Below, in pieces: positions 49,888-58,619 of a stretch of 64,000 bases of DNA. Below the pieces are notes generated by a model that saw only the letters and a program-made list of their open reading frames with translations, was not told the DNA's origin and ran no database searches. The DNA is taken from positions 62,001-126,000 of the forward strand of contig JBOGNO010000002.1 in the NCBI GenBank assembly GCA_050747245.1, in the 5' to 3' direction. This DNA comes from JBOGNO01 sp050747245 (GTDB lineage: Bacteria; Acidobacteriota; Terriglobia; Acidiferrales; UBA7541). A program made the position numbers and the translations under genes. Within the stretch, counting starts at the first letter, position 1. Each line of letters starts with the position of its first letter.

Positions 49888-50762
49888 GGAGTCTTGTCCG
49901 CTGCCTCTTCGCCCACGCGCACCAGCTCCGTCCCGGGCGGCTGTTCGAGTTTGAATTTGTCTTCCAATATCGGCTCGTTGAGCGTCAATTTCGTGATGCG
50001 AATCCCCAGCGAGTAATCGTCGTGCGGCCGCGAAAGCGTAATCGTTCGCGGAAACGAAATTTCTCCCGCCGCCTGCCAGTCCGCAACGATGATCTCGCTC
50101 TCGAGCCTTCCCGCGTCGCCATAGATATCGATGCGCGACACGCTCAGATCCGCGCGGTCAAACCAAATTTTCTTCACAACCTCAAGCCGCTTCCCGCGCC
50201 CGCGCAATTCTTCGAGCACGTAAAAGTGTCGCGCATCCTCCTCTTCCATCACCACCCGCGCCTCTGGAGGAATTGGCGTCCAGAAAATCGCCTCAAGCAG
50301 GTGCTGCGGGCGCAAATTCTCAATCGGTTTTTTTGCCTCTCGCGTCGTTTTCGTTGGCCCCACGATGAATTTGTGCTTCGACGGGATAAAGATGCGGAAT
50401 TCCTCGCCGTCGCTCACCATGTCGAAGACATCCTTTCCCACCACGGGCGCCTGCCCGATCACGCGAATCCATCCGGGCCTTTTCGCCAGAATGAATCCAT
50501 TCACTTCGTGATATTCCTCAATCACGCCGCTGTATTCGGAGCCTGTCCGCGGCACCAGCGTAATCGTCGCGTTCAATGTCGAAACTGAGCGCGCCAACCC
50601 GTCGTACCTCGCAAGAAGCTGTTCCTTCGTGGCGTCGAGCGACGGCCGAATCTGCGCCGCAGGCACGACGTGAGTCGTTTTCACGCCGCATCCGGCGCCA
50701 AAAACCGCCACCGCTGCCAGCCAAAGCCTCCAGGTCAGTCCGCGTTTGCTCAGTGATTTCAT
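49884..50762 (-). CDS. Outer-membrane lipoprotein (LolA/LolB-like fold, DUF4292-type)
   Basis: A 292-residue lipoprotein. The ATG at 50762 begins MKSLSKRGLTWRLWLAAVAV, with a lipobox FGAGC at about 21-25. The mature part (KEQLLARYDGLARSVSTLNA; GYSGVIEEYHEVNGFILAKR-like EYSGVIEEYHEVNGFILAKR; GKDVFDMVSDGEEFRIFIPS) resembles the half-barrel of LolA/LolB and DUF4292 proteins. It is the first gene of the envelope operon and overlaps the permease by 4 bp. It is likely to receive or present a lipid or lipoprotein. Confidence 0.8.
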   Translation of the reverse strand: MKSLSKRGLTWRLWLAAVAVFGAGCGVKTTHVVPAAQIRPSLDATKEQLLARYDGLARSVSTLNATITLVPRTGSEYSGVIEEYHEVNGFILAKRPGWIRVIGQAPVVGKDVFDMVSDGEEFRIFIPSKHKFIVGPTKTTREAKKPIENLRPQHLLEAIFWTPIPPEARVVMEEEDARHFYVLEELRGRGKRLEVVKKIWFDRADLSVSRIDIYGDAGRLESEIIVADWQAAGEISFPRTITLSRPHDDYSLGIRITKLTLNEPILEDKFKLEQPPGTELVRVGEEAADKTP

Positions 50763-50886
50763 CGTGCACAAGGCAAATAAAGCAATCTAACAGCCACTCC
50801 AAGGAGTGTCAAACGCGCCCTCCCGATGAATTTCCGGCTATCACATTGGAGTTTTCGCACATCATTTTCCTGCTCTCAGCCAATCC

Positions 50887-51285
50887 TCAATCGCCTGCAT
50901 CCGTCACCATCGCATCCGCCTCAATCTCGACGAGCATTTCCGGCGCGATCAGGCTGCTCACCTGCACCATCGTGCACGCCGGACGAATTTTCCCGAAGAA
51001 TTCCCCATGCGCGCGGCCGATTTTCTCCCATTCCGCGATATTCGTGACAAAGAGCCGCGTGCGCACCACGTCTTCCAGCCGCGCTCCCGCCTTTTCAAGC
51101 GCTGCCTGAACGATTTTAATCGCCGCCACCGTTTGCGCGTACGCGTCGCCCACGCCAATGGTTTTTCCGTCCGGCCCTATTGGCGCCGTGCCGGACACGT
51201 AAACGTGCGGCCCCACGCGCACGGCTCGCGAGTAACCTACAATTGGTTCCCACGTCGCGCCGCTCGAAATATTTTCTCTCTGCAT
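50887..51285 (-). CDS. RidA/YjgF-family imine/enamine deaminase
   Basis: A 132-residue protein. The ATG at 51285 has GAGGAG 8 bp upstream and gives the usual RidA length; a frame from 51345 is longer. YSRAVRVGPHVYVSGTAPIG, QTVAAIKIVQAALEKAGARL, EDVVRTRLFVTNI and a C-terminal RPACTMVQVSSLIAPEMLVE with the critical arginine are typical. RidA proteins clear reactive enamines and imines released by PLP enzymes. Its divergent neighbour is a PLP enzyme (cystathionine beta-synthase). Confidence 0.9.
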   Translation of the reverse strand: MQRENISSGATWEPIVGYSRAVRVGPHVYVSGTAPIGPDGKTIGVGDAYAQTVAAIKIVQAALEKAGARLEDVVRTRLFVTNIAEWEKIGRAHGEFFGKIRPACTMVQVSSLIAPEMLVEIEADAMVTDAGD

Positions 51286-51451
51286 AAACGCTTCTCCTCG
51301 CGATTCGATTCCGCCGGAGGAAAATCCGATGTCTCCGTTTGTCACGTCCGCTCGTGAAAATCACGTTGCAACTGCGCAACGCCCCTATGGACTTCCCGGC
51401 GCGAACTTCGTAACCTGAAAGGCTATTCCACTCCGGAACGGGGAACAAGCG

Positions 51452-52840
51452 ATGCGGTGCAACAACATTCTCGAGGCCATGGGCAATACTCCGCTCATCC
51501 GTCTCAATCGCGTCACGCGAAATCTTTCCGCCGAAGTGTGGGTCAAAGCCGACTATCTGAACCCGGGCGGCTCGGTGAAAGACCGCATTGGCCTCACCAT
51601 GATTGAAGACGCCGAGCGCACCGGAAAGCTCAAGCCCGGCGGCACAATTATTGAAGGCACTTCCGGCAATACGGGCATGGGCCTGGCGCTGGTCGCGTGC
51701 GTGCGCGGCTACAAAGTTGTTTTCACCATCAACGACAAGCAGTCGCGCGAAAAAATCGATCTCCTCAAGGCCTTCGGCGCCGAAGTCATCGTGTGCCCCA
51801 CGGCTGTCGAACCCGAAGATCCGCGCAGCTATTATTCGGTTGCCAAAAAACTCGCCGCGGAAATTCCCAATTCCTGCTATCCCAATCAGTACGCGAACCC
51901 CATGAATCCCGAAGCGCATTACCGCTCGACCGGCCCCGAAATCTGGAAAGACAGCGAAGAAAAGATCACGCATTTCGTCTGCGGCATGGGCACCGGAGGC
52001 ACGATCAGCGGCGTCGGCCGCTATCTCAAAGAACAGAATCCCGGCGTGAAAGTTATCGGCGTGGATCCTATCGGCTCGCTCTACTACGATTTCGTAAAAA
52101 AGGGCGAAGTGGGAAAGGCGAAAACCTACGTCGTGGAAGGCATCGGCGAAGATTTTTTCCCCACCACCATGGATTTCAAATATCTCGACGACGTAGTGCA
52201 GGTCACCGACGAAGAATGTTTTGTCTGGGCGCGCCGCCTGGCAAAACAGGAGGGGGTTTTCACCGGCGGTTCAGGCGGCGGCTGCGTGGCCGGCGCGTTG
52301 CGCGTGGCGAAGGGGCTGAAGCAGGGCGATTTCGTCGTCGCGTTTCTTCCCGATAACGGCATGCGCTACCTCAGCAAGATATTTAACGACGGCTGGATGC
52401 GCGAGCACGGCTACGTGGACGCCGAAGTGGCGCTCACAGCCGCGGACGTGGTGGCCGCCAAACACAAGAACGGGAAGGACCGGGAACTTCTGGTCTTGCG
52501 CCCTTACCAGACCGTCTTTCACGCGCTGCACACCATGCAGCAGCAGGACATTTCGCAGCTTCCGGTCTTCGAAGAGCAGAACATGATCGGTACCGTGCAC
52601 GAAGATAAGATTTTGAACCTCGCGCTGCAGGGCAAAGACCTCCGCAAGCTCGTCATCCGCGAAGTGATGGGCGCGCCCATGCCCGTCGTGGCGCAGGACG
52701 CACCCGTCGAGCGCCTCACTCACCTGCTTTCTCACGAGGGCCCGGCCGTCCTCGTCGAAATGCGCGATGGACGAAAAGAAATCCTCACGAAGTTCGACCT
52801 GATGAGCACCATCGCATCGCTCGTCGAGCAAATGCGCTGA
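51452..52840 (+). CDS. cbs: Cystathionine beta-synthase with C-terminal CBS domains
   Basis: A 462-residue fold-type II PLP enzyme. AMGNTPLIRLNR and YLNPGGSVKDRIGLTM contain the PLP lysine (Lys43). EGTSGNTGMGLALVACVRGY is the substrate loop, and GMGTGGTISGVGRYLKEQNP the phosphate loop. Two CBS domains follow (about 335-460), e.g. VFHALHTMQQQDISQLPVFE. It joins serine (or O-acetylserine) with homocysteine to cystathionine. CBS-domain enzymes are often controlled by SAM or nucleotides. It stands 129 bp upstream of the MetH-N/MetF fusion, at the same homocysteine branch point. Confidence 0.92.
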   Translation: MRCNNILEAMGNTPLIRLNRVTRNLSAEVWVKADYLNPGGSVKDRIGLTMIEDAERTGKLKPGGTIIEGTSGNTGMGLALVACVRGYKVVFTINDKQSREKIDLLKAFGAEVIVCPTAVEPEDPRSYYSVAKKLAAEIPNSCYPNQYANPMNPEAHYRSTGPEIWKDSEEKITHFVCGMGTGGTISGVGRYLKEQNPGVKVIGVDPIGSLYYDFVKKGEVGKAKTYVVEGIGEDFFPTTMDFKYLDDVVQVTDEECFVWARRLAKQEGVFTGGSGGGCVAGALRVAKGLKQGDFVVAFLPDNGMRYLSKIFNDGWMREHGYVDAEVALTAADVVAAKHKNGKDRELLVLRPYQTVFHALHTMQQQDISQLPVFEEQNMIGTVHEDKILNLALQGKDLRKLVIREVMGAPMPVVAQDAPVERLTHLLSHEGPAVLVEMRDGRKEILTKFDLMSTIASLVEQMR

Positions 52841-52912
52841 AGCGATGCGATGGCTCCGCCGATTTCAGGCGGGATGAGCGGTTCAGGTTGCGCATGAACC
52901 GGCTAGCCGCGA

Positions 52913-52921
52913 TGCTATACT
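52913..52921 (+). promoter_or_regulatory. Extended -10 element upstream of the MetH-N/MetF gene
   Basis: TGC followed by TATACT at 52916-52921 is a good extended -10, with no clear -35. Transcription would start near 52928, 42 bp before the ATG. It suggests the fusion gene has its own promoter. Confidence 0.4.
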
Positions 52922-52969
52922 CGTTTTTCCCCGCGTTGTTCGGTCGGAACATGAATCGCGCGAACGAAA

Positions 52970-54805
52970 ATGAAAATTGAAGACTTCAACGAACGGCTGC
53001 GCCGCGGAATTCTCGTGGCCGATGGCGCGATGGGCTCGATGCTCTATGAATCGCTCGGGTCGCAGCGGTGTCTTGATGAGTTGAACGCCACACAGCCCGA
53101 AGCCGTCTTCCGGATTCACGAGGAGTATCTTGCAGCGGGCGCGCAGATTCTTGAGACGAATACATTCGGCGCCAACCGCCACAAGCTCGCGCAACTTGGC
53201 CTCGCTGACCGCGTTGGGGAACTCAATCACCGCGGCGTGAAAATCGCGCGCGAAGCCCGTGAAGCTGCGCGCCACGAGGTGCTCATCGCAGGCTCCATCG
53301 GCCCGCTCGGAATCGTTCGCCAGGTGCGTCAATTGCCTCTCGATCAGGTACGCGAGATTTTTCGTGAGCAAGCCGCCGCGCTGGAAGAACGCGGCGTGGA
53401 TTTTTTCATCTTGGAAACTTTTAGCGACGTCGAAGAGCTGATCGCCGCGATTGACGCCGTCCGCTCGTTCTCCCGCATGCCCATCGTTGCCGAGCTCACC
53501 TTCTCCGAAGAAGGAACAACGTTCGGCGGCGCCACTCCGGCGCAGGCTTGGGCAAAGTTGCGCGACAAGGATTTGCAAGCCGTGGGCGCAAACTGCACCA
53601 TCGGCCCGCAATTGCTCCTGCCCGTGATCGAAGAGCTGGCATCCGTGGCCGGGATTCCGCTTTCGGCCATGCCCAACGCCGGGTTCCCCAAGCGGATCGG
53701 TGATCGCATCGTCTATCCCAAGTCTTCGCCCGAGTATTTTGCGGGATTCGCGCGTGAGGCTGCGGCGCTGGGCGCGCGGATTCTCGGTGGTTGCTGCGGA
53801 ACTACGCCGGAGCACATCCGTGCTATCGCCGAAGCAGTGAAAAAAATCGATCCGGAGAAAACGGTGGCAGTCTCCGCGCCGGCTGTGGCGGTGGCGGTGG
53901 AAGCGCCGCGTGAAGTGCTTCGCGAGCCGGAGAGCGCGCTCTGGAAAAAAATCCAGTCCGGGAAATTTGCCCTGTCCGTGGAAATCGATCCGCCCAAGGG
54001 CATTTCGATTGAGCGCGTGGTGGAACAGGTGGGCCGCGTGATGTCTTCTGGGCGCGTCGATGCGATTGACATCAACAGCGGCACGCTCGCGCGCGTGGGG
54101 ATGGATGCGCTGGTGCTCGCGGGCGCGCTCGAAGCGCGGGGATACGAAACGATTCCGCATCTCACCACGCGCGACGCCAATATTATTGGTCTGCAGGCAA
54201 TGCTCCTGGGCGCGTGGAGCGTGGGTGGTGTGCGCAACGTACTGGCCATCACCGGCGACCCGCCTTCGTTCGGCGATCATCCCGAGACGAGCGGAGTTTA
54301 CGAAGTCGATTCCATCGGCCTCGTCAAAGTTTTGGCGCGGCTGAATCAGGGAACCGACTGGGCGGGAAAAAGTCTTGGAGGCGCGACGAATTTCACCATC
54401 GGCGTGGCTCTCAACCCTGTAGCCGACGACATCGAAGAGGAAATCCGGCGCTTCGAAGCGAAAGTCGCAGCGGGAGCGCACTTCGCCATGACCCAGCCGA
54501 TTTTTGACCCCGGTCAATGGCACGCATTTCTTCGAAAGCTCGGCGGCAAACCGCCCGTGCCCGTGCTGGTAGGATTGTGGCCGCTAACGAGCTACAAGCA
54601 GGCGCTCCGCCTGAACAACGAAGTGCCCGGAATTTTCATTCCTGAAGCGGTTCTGAGAGCACTCGAAGCCGCGGGGACTGCGGCGCGCGAACGCGGATTC
54701 GAGCTTGCCCGCAAGATGCTCGATTGGGCGCGGACGGAACTGGCCGGCGCGTACTTGATTCCTCCGTTCAAACGCTACGAAGAAATTCTCGAAATCTTTT
54801 CGTGA
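52970..54805 (+). CDS. Homocysteine S-methyltransferase / methylenetetrahydrofolate reductase fusion
   Basis: A 611-residue bifunctional enzyme of the YitJ type. The N-terminal half (1 to about 290) is a Pfam S-methyl_trans domain: DGAMGSMLYESLGSQRCLDE, ETNTFGANRHKLAQLGL, and the zinc cysteines in GANCTIG and GGCCGTTPEHI. The C-terminal half (about 315-611) is MTHFR: LSVEIDPPKGISIERVVEQV, VLAITGDPPSFGDHPETSGV and FAMTQPIFDPGQWHAFL. It couples making of 5-methyl-THF with transfer to homocysteine, giving methionine without a cobalamin domain. Confidence 0.92.
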   Translation: MKIEDFNERLRRGILVADGAMGSMLYESLGSQRCLDELNATQPEAVFRIHEEYLAAGAQILETNTFGANRHKLAQLGLADRVGELNHRGVKIAREAREAARHEVLIAGSIGPLGIVRQVRQLPLDQVREIFREQAAALEERGVDFFILETFSDVEELIAAIDAVRSFSRMPIVAELTFSEEGTTFGGATPAQAWAKLRDKDLQAVGANCTIGPQLLLPVIEELASVAGIPLSAMPNAGFPKRIGDRIVYPKSSPEYFAGFAREAAALGARILGGCCGTTPEHIRAIAEAVKKIDPEKTVAVSAPAVAVAVEAPREVLREPESALWKKIQSGKFALSVEIDPPKGISIERVVEQVGRVMSSGRVDAIDINSGTLARVGMDALVLAGALEARGYETIPHLTTRDANIIGLQAMLLGAWSVGGVRNVLAITGDPPSFGDHPETSGVYEVDSIGLVKVLARLNQGTDWAGKSLGGATNFTIGVALNPVADDIEEEIRRFEAKVAAGAHFAMTQPIFDPGQWHAFLRKLGGKPPVPVLVGLWPLTSYKQALRLNNEVPGIFIPEAVLRALEAAGTAARERGFELARKMLDWARTELAGAYLIPPFKRYEEILEIFS

Positions 54806-54907
54806 AGCTATCACTTCGGAGCAGTTCACTCCTGAGCCCTCTGTACCGTCACGCGACACACGCCCTCGCGCTCTGCGCTTCCGCTGTAATCTGAGAAGAA
54901 CGAACTG

Positions 54908-55537
54908 ATGAAATCTCTTCTCGCATTCTGCGCAAGTGTTTTTCTTTCGTTGCTTCCGGGGCGTTACCGGAAGGGGTGGCGCCACGCGGAAAGCGCGGAG
55001 ATGAGTCGCGCGGCGATGGTGAGCGGACTCGCGGAGGCCGCGATCTGCGGCTTCGCATTCCTCGCCGGATTCGTGGATTACACAGCGCACGCTGTGTTCC
55101 AAGCGTTTGCGTGGCTCGAATATGTTTTTCACCCGCACGCCTTGCTTCTCGGATATTTCTTCGCGGAGGGAATTATTCGATTCGTTGTGGCGCTCGTGAG
55201 CGGTGAATCGCTTGGCACTCTTCCGCTCTGTCTCCTCGCGTGGACACAGGCGCGAATCACGACGCAGGCGGAGAAGAGAAAACTTGGGCCCCGAGTAGCG
55301 GACATCGTCGAGCGCGGCGATGGAGAAAACTTCGATTTGCGAATTGCGTCGTGGCAAGAAAAAGAGGATTGGGAGAATCCCATCACGATTTCCTATCGCG
55401 ACGATCTCTACGAAATTCTCGCGCGGGAAAAATCCGCCCCGCCACGGCCCTTCGTCTATCTCCTGAAGCGGAAGCCGGCGAGCGAAATCATTCGCCTGCT
55501 GTACTACTACTATCCTGAAGAAAATTCCGATGACTGA
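54908..55537 (+). CDS. Hypothetical membrane protein
   Basis: A 209-residue protein with an N-terminal hydrophobic segment (MKSLLAFCASVFLSLLPG), several further helices (VSGLAEAAICGFAFLAGFVD; ALLLGYFFAEGIIRFVVALV), and a soluble C-terminal domain of ~90 residues (GPRVADIVERGDGENFDLRI; SYRDDLYEILAREKSAPPRP). No family is recognised. It lies between the MetH-N/MetF gene and the convergent CpsB-like phosphatase. Confidence 0.6.
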   Translation: MKSLLAFCASVFLSLLPGRYRKGWRHAESAEMSRAAMVSGLAEAAICGFAFLAGFVDYTAHAVFQAFAWLEYVFHPHALLLGYFFAEGIIRFVVALVSGESLGTLPLCLLAWTQARITTQAEKRKLGPRVADIVERGDGENFDLRIASWQEKEDWENPITISYRDDLYEILAREKSAPPRPFVYLLKRKPASEIIRLLYYYYPEENSDD

Positions 55538-55552
55538 TTCGCCGCGGCGGCA

Positions 55553-56344
55553 TCAGAAAAACCAGAAACGTTTGCGCCGCGGCGGAAGCGCCGCGTCGCG
55601 CGCATCGGGTTCGGGGTCCGGCGGATCGGGCGCGTAGGGCAGAATTCTACTCTCCAGTGCGGCGCGCGGATTTTCTTCGAAGAGCGCCCGGGCCACTTCT
55701 TCGCCCCTGCGCTCGGCAACCTTGGCCCAGGCTTCGCCAAAGCGCGGCGGACGCGAAGTGACGTTGTGCGCGTCGGTGGCGATGAAATGAACGATGTCCA
55801 TATCGAGCCAGCGCTCGGCACATTCGCGCGCTGGAGGACCGAAGCGGCCGGTGAAGGAACTCGCAGTGATCTGCACGTAACAGCCCAGACGCATCCAGCG
55901 GAGGAGCCGATCCTGCTGCGCGCGAATGAGCGGATTGCGCTCGGGATGCGTGATGATGGGACGCAATCCGGAAAGTTGCAGCTCGTGAAGCGTCTGCTCG
56001 ACGCCGGGAGGAATGGCGTAATCGGCGAATTCGACTAGGAGATATCTTTTCTGGTTGAGCGTGAATCGCGTGAGTTCGGTGCGGATGGAGCGCAGATTTT
56101 CGAAGCTAAGATGAAAATCACAGCCCGTGGCGATGGTAATTTTGTCGCCCATGCGAGATTGCAATTCCTGGCGGCGCTCCTCAATGAGATCGGGATCGAA
56201 AACGTAACGGTCGTTGGCATGGGGAGTGGCGATGATGTGCGTAATGCCCTCTTCGATGGCCATTTGCGCCATTTCGACCGACAAATCGAGAGAGTCGGGG
56301 CCATCGTCGAGGCCGTGCAAAATGTGGCAATGGATGTCAATCAT
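55553..56344 (-). CDS. CpsB/CapC-type PHP tyrosine-protein phosphatase
   Basis: A 263-residue metal-dependent phosphatase of the PHP fold. The start at 56344 begins MIDIHCHILHGLDDGPDSLD, the first PHP motif; the frame upstream to 56509 carries no similarity and runs into repeat copy B. Further motifs: HIIATPHANDRYVFD, FADYAIPPGVEQTLHELQLS, IITHPERNPLIRAQQD and HFIATDAHNVTSRPP supply the metal-binding histidines and aspartates. In Firmicutes such enzymes reverse BY-kinase phosphorylation in capsule loci. Here the only BY-kinase-like protein in the window lacks its P-loop lysine and lies 55 kb away. Confidence 0.88.
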   Translation of the reverse strand: MIDIHCHILHGLDDGPDSLDLSVEMAQMAIEEGITHIIATPHANDRYVFDPDLIEERRQELQSRMGDKITIATGCDFHLSFENLRSIRTELTRFTLNQKRYLLVEFADYAIPPGVEQTLHELQLSGLRPIITHPERNPLIRAQQDRLLRWMRLGCYVQITASSFTGRFGPPARECAERWLDMDIVHFIATDAHNVTSRPPRFGEAWAKVAERRGEEVARALFEENPRAALESRILPYAPDPPDPEPDARDAALPPRRKRFWFF

Positions 56345-56486
56345 GGCGAGCACCGCGAGAATATCGCAGGGGCATCCCGACCACAACGGGCGCGCCGCAG
56401 CATGTTTCGAAAATTGACCTGATGGCGTTTCCGCAACTGCTTCCAAGGGGTGGAAACGAGGCTCTGGCCGCCGCCCAAATTGCGAT

Positions 56487-56570
56487 TGTGTCTCGATTAG
56501 AAAATGCATCCCTCCTTTGTTTTCAATGATTTACGTTGCATCTTGTTTCTGGGTGTGTCTCGATTAGAAT
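56487..56570 (+). repeat. 84-bp dispersed repeat, copy B
   Basis: Boxes at 56487-56503 (identical to the box of copy A) and 56554-56570 (last base differs), again exactly 67 bp apart. The interior is close to copy A (CTTTGTTTTC and ATCTTGTTTCTG are shared). GGGTGGGGGGCG follows at 56576, as after copy A. Confidence 0.85.
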
Positions 56571-56969
56571 TCGCCGGGTGGGGGGCGCGAGGCGCGGGAG
56601 AAGTTCCTCGTGCGGACGAAGGAATCCCGGCGAATTTTGCGCTTCCCGAGCGTGTGAGCCTCATGGCGCTCCAGCCCTGAGAGACTGCGCCGGGGCGAAC
56701 AAAAGGCGATTGCAAGAACCGTTGATTTGTCCCGATTAGACTGCCCTCCCCTCGTTTGTTTTCAATGAGTTGCATACGTTTCTATTCGTAAGGGTGTCCC
56801 GATTAGAAAGTGTCCTCCGCGCATAAAGCGCGAAAGGCAGGGCTTGCGCCCCGCCTCTCCACGCTGCGGACTTCGCAGTCGCAAAAACAGTATAGCATAC
56901 CTTAATGGGGAAGTAAAGTTATAGTACTAAGAAAGTTGGCTGGCCGGGGTTCACAGGGCGGCTATGCGG
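56571..56969. other. Intergenic region with repeat copy C
   Basis: Between repeat copy B and the island genes. It holds repeat copy C and an AT-rich stretch around 56885-56935. A minus-strand frame at 56497-56775 has no recognisable content. No gene is supported. Confidence 0.5.
56726..56809 (+). repeat. 84-bp dispersed repeat, copy C (diverged)
   Basis: Boxes read TGTCCCGATTAGA at 56728-56740 and 56797-56809 region (core GTCCCGATTAG at 56729 and 56796), still 67 bp apart. TTTGTTTTCAATGA is shared in the interior. One T-to-C change is common to both boxes, so the boxes of one copy resemble each other more than those of other copies. Confidence 0.8.
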
Positions 56970-57845
56970 TTAGCGATCCTTAATCAAGTTCAGCAGTTCG
57001 GAGCGCCATGCCTGCGCCTCGGGCTGGGCCAATTCGAACACGATGTGCCGGTGAGCTCGCTGGGAATTCTTGATCCTGAGCGATCTTTGGCGTCCGTTCG
57101 CCCGTGCTGCCACTTCAAGCATGATCCGTCGAACAGCCTGACTAAATCTGTCTTGACTCCACTGTTCGGAGGGCTTTCCCTTGGAATGCCAAGCTACAAC
57201 AGGAGGTTTAGAAAGCACATGGGTCTTGGCAGGGTCAGACGAGAAGATTACATAGTTGCGCGCGATGACCAAGGAACGGCCTCGCATGGCCCCTCCCGGT
57301 TGAAAGTGATCTATTGCCTCGAGCTTATCGAACTCTTTCTTTCGGAATCCACGATGGTCGGCGATCCGCCAAAGCCAATCGCGATGGACGCGTGAGCCTT
57401 CCAATGCAGGCTCGAAGTGTTCCCACCCATCGCGCGCTGACTTCGATGGCTTGATCAAAAGGTTGAAATAGTTAGCGTAGATTCGGAGATTCTTGACCTT
57501 CCAAAGGTCAATCTGACTCACCTTTCTATCCACGCTCGCAAGAGCACAGAGTCGATATTCGGAATCGCCGGTCTCTTCAAACTTGCGAAAGGAGAAAAAT
57601 ACCACGATGTCATCTGGACGAATATTGTTGCGCACGTCTTGGCGGCAGACTCCCCAGGAAAGCTGGCCCCCGAACTTGCGCATCGCGTAAAACGAGGGAT
57701 CATCGCCATTGTCATAGGGCCAATCTTCTCGTGAGACGGCACTCTTGAAGGCAGCAATCGTTGAACTGCACGGGGACGATGACGATTCACCTGTCGTGGC
57801 GTGGAAAGGAGCAAGGTAAATTCGCGTTTGGTGGACTCGTTTCAT
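56970..57845 (-). CDS. Hypothetical island protein (possible modified-base or nucleotide-related domain)
   Basis: A 291-residue soluble protein. WPYDNGDDPSFYAMRKFGGQ, GVCRQDVRNNIRPDDIVVFF and SFRKFEETGDSEYRLCALAS form a beta-rich core that vaguely recalls PUA/EVE or 'nucleotide modification associated' domains, in which a short strand pattern with DD-hhhFF recurs. I cannot assign a family with confidence. No signal peptide or TM helix. It is the third gene of a minus-strand run behind the HsdS-like relic, 81 bp after 57927-58619. Lower GC than neighbours suggests transfer. Confidence 0.6.
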   Translation of the reverse strand: MKRVHQTRIYLAPFHATTGESSSSPCSSTIAAFKSAVSREDWPYDNGDDPSFYAMRKFGGQLSWGVCRQDVRNNIRPDDIVVFFSFRKFEETGDSEYRLCALASVDRKVSQIDLWKVKNLRIYANYFNLLIKPSKSARDGWEHFEPALEGSRVHRDWLWRIADHRGFRKKEFDKLEAIDHFQPGGAMRGRSLVIARNYVIFSSDPAKTHVLSKPPVVAWHSKGKPSEQWSQDRFSQAVRRIMLEVAARANGRQRSLRIKNSQRAHRHIVFELAQPEAQAWRSELLNLIKDR

Positions 57846-57926
57846 TGCATCATCTCTTCTTGAGAAGCTGCGTTCACACGCCGTCGCTTCCTAACCTCTC
57901 GCTCATAACGGCTCAAGGCTTGCTGG

Positions 57927-58619
57927 CTAACCATGGGAATGCAAGACGCTGTAAGTGATATTAGGCACGAGGTCGGCTAGGTCGGCGGTTATGCATGTGT
58001 CTCCATTTGCAAACAGATCATGCACTTCGCGATTGATGTCTGCTTGTGTGTTCTTGCGATACTTCATGTAAAGCCCTGCGATCCAAAGATAATGATCTAG
58101 GTCCGGGTTCGAGACCGAAAAGCTTAGCTCCTCTTTCAACCGACGATGATTCTTCCAAAAGGCGACGTATGGCCGCTTGGGATCAATCTCCATAGACTTC
58201 AGTCCTAGGTGGAATTTAACCATCTCGACAGCGTACGAGTCCTTGATTGGAAATCTTTCAGAATCGATAAAGAAGTGGGCGAATTTCGATGCGAAGCTAT
58301 GATGACGATGCACCTTTCCATGGCCCCGGGGGGGCACCGCAAGCTCCTCGACCAATTCGGGTCCGGCAGAGATTAAATCTACATTTTTGAGAACTTCAGT
58401 AATATGCTTTGCCAAACGGTGTATCGCCAGAACATTTGTGCCGTATAGCGCATTCACACAAGTGGCTTTCAGCAGAGATTCTTCGAGACTAAAACCAGGG
58501 AATTGTAAAGCCAGTGAAGCCAGTGCTTTGTCTATCGACTGCCATTGATCGAGTCGCTGATGCAGTCGGCGGGCGGCGGCGATTTGCTCTAGTTCGATGG
58601 GGACGGCTAATCCCATCAC
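57927..58619 (-). CDS. Hypothetical island protein, coupled to the HsdS-like relic
   Basis: A 230-residue helical protein. Conserved-looking stretches are SLLKATCVNALYGTNVLAIH and HHSFASKFAHFFIDSERFPI with KDSYAVEM. From memory, an 'ASKFxHFF...FPIYDSxA' pattern occurs in uncharacterised proteins of mobile and defence regions, including helix-hairpin-helix glycosylase-like folds. The start overlaps the upstream frame by ATGA (58616-58619), so the two were one operon. Function unknown. Confidence 0.6.
   Translation of the reverse strand: MMGLAVPIELEQIAAARRLHQRLDQWQSIDKALASLALQFPGFSLEESLLKATCVNALYGTNVLAIHRLAKHITEVLKNVDLISAGPELVEELAVPPRGHGKVHRHHSFASKFAHFFIDSERFPIKDSYAVEMVKFHLGLKSMEIDPKRPYVAFWKNHRRLKEELSFSVSNPDLDHYLWIAGLYMKYRKNTQADINREVHDLFANGDTCITADLADLVPNITYSVLHSHG

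Noticed and set aside
52841..52969. SAM or cobalamin riboswitch before the MetH-N/MetF gene
   Set aside because: The 129-bp gap with a predicted 42-nt leader is too short and shows no riboswitch core.
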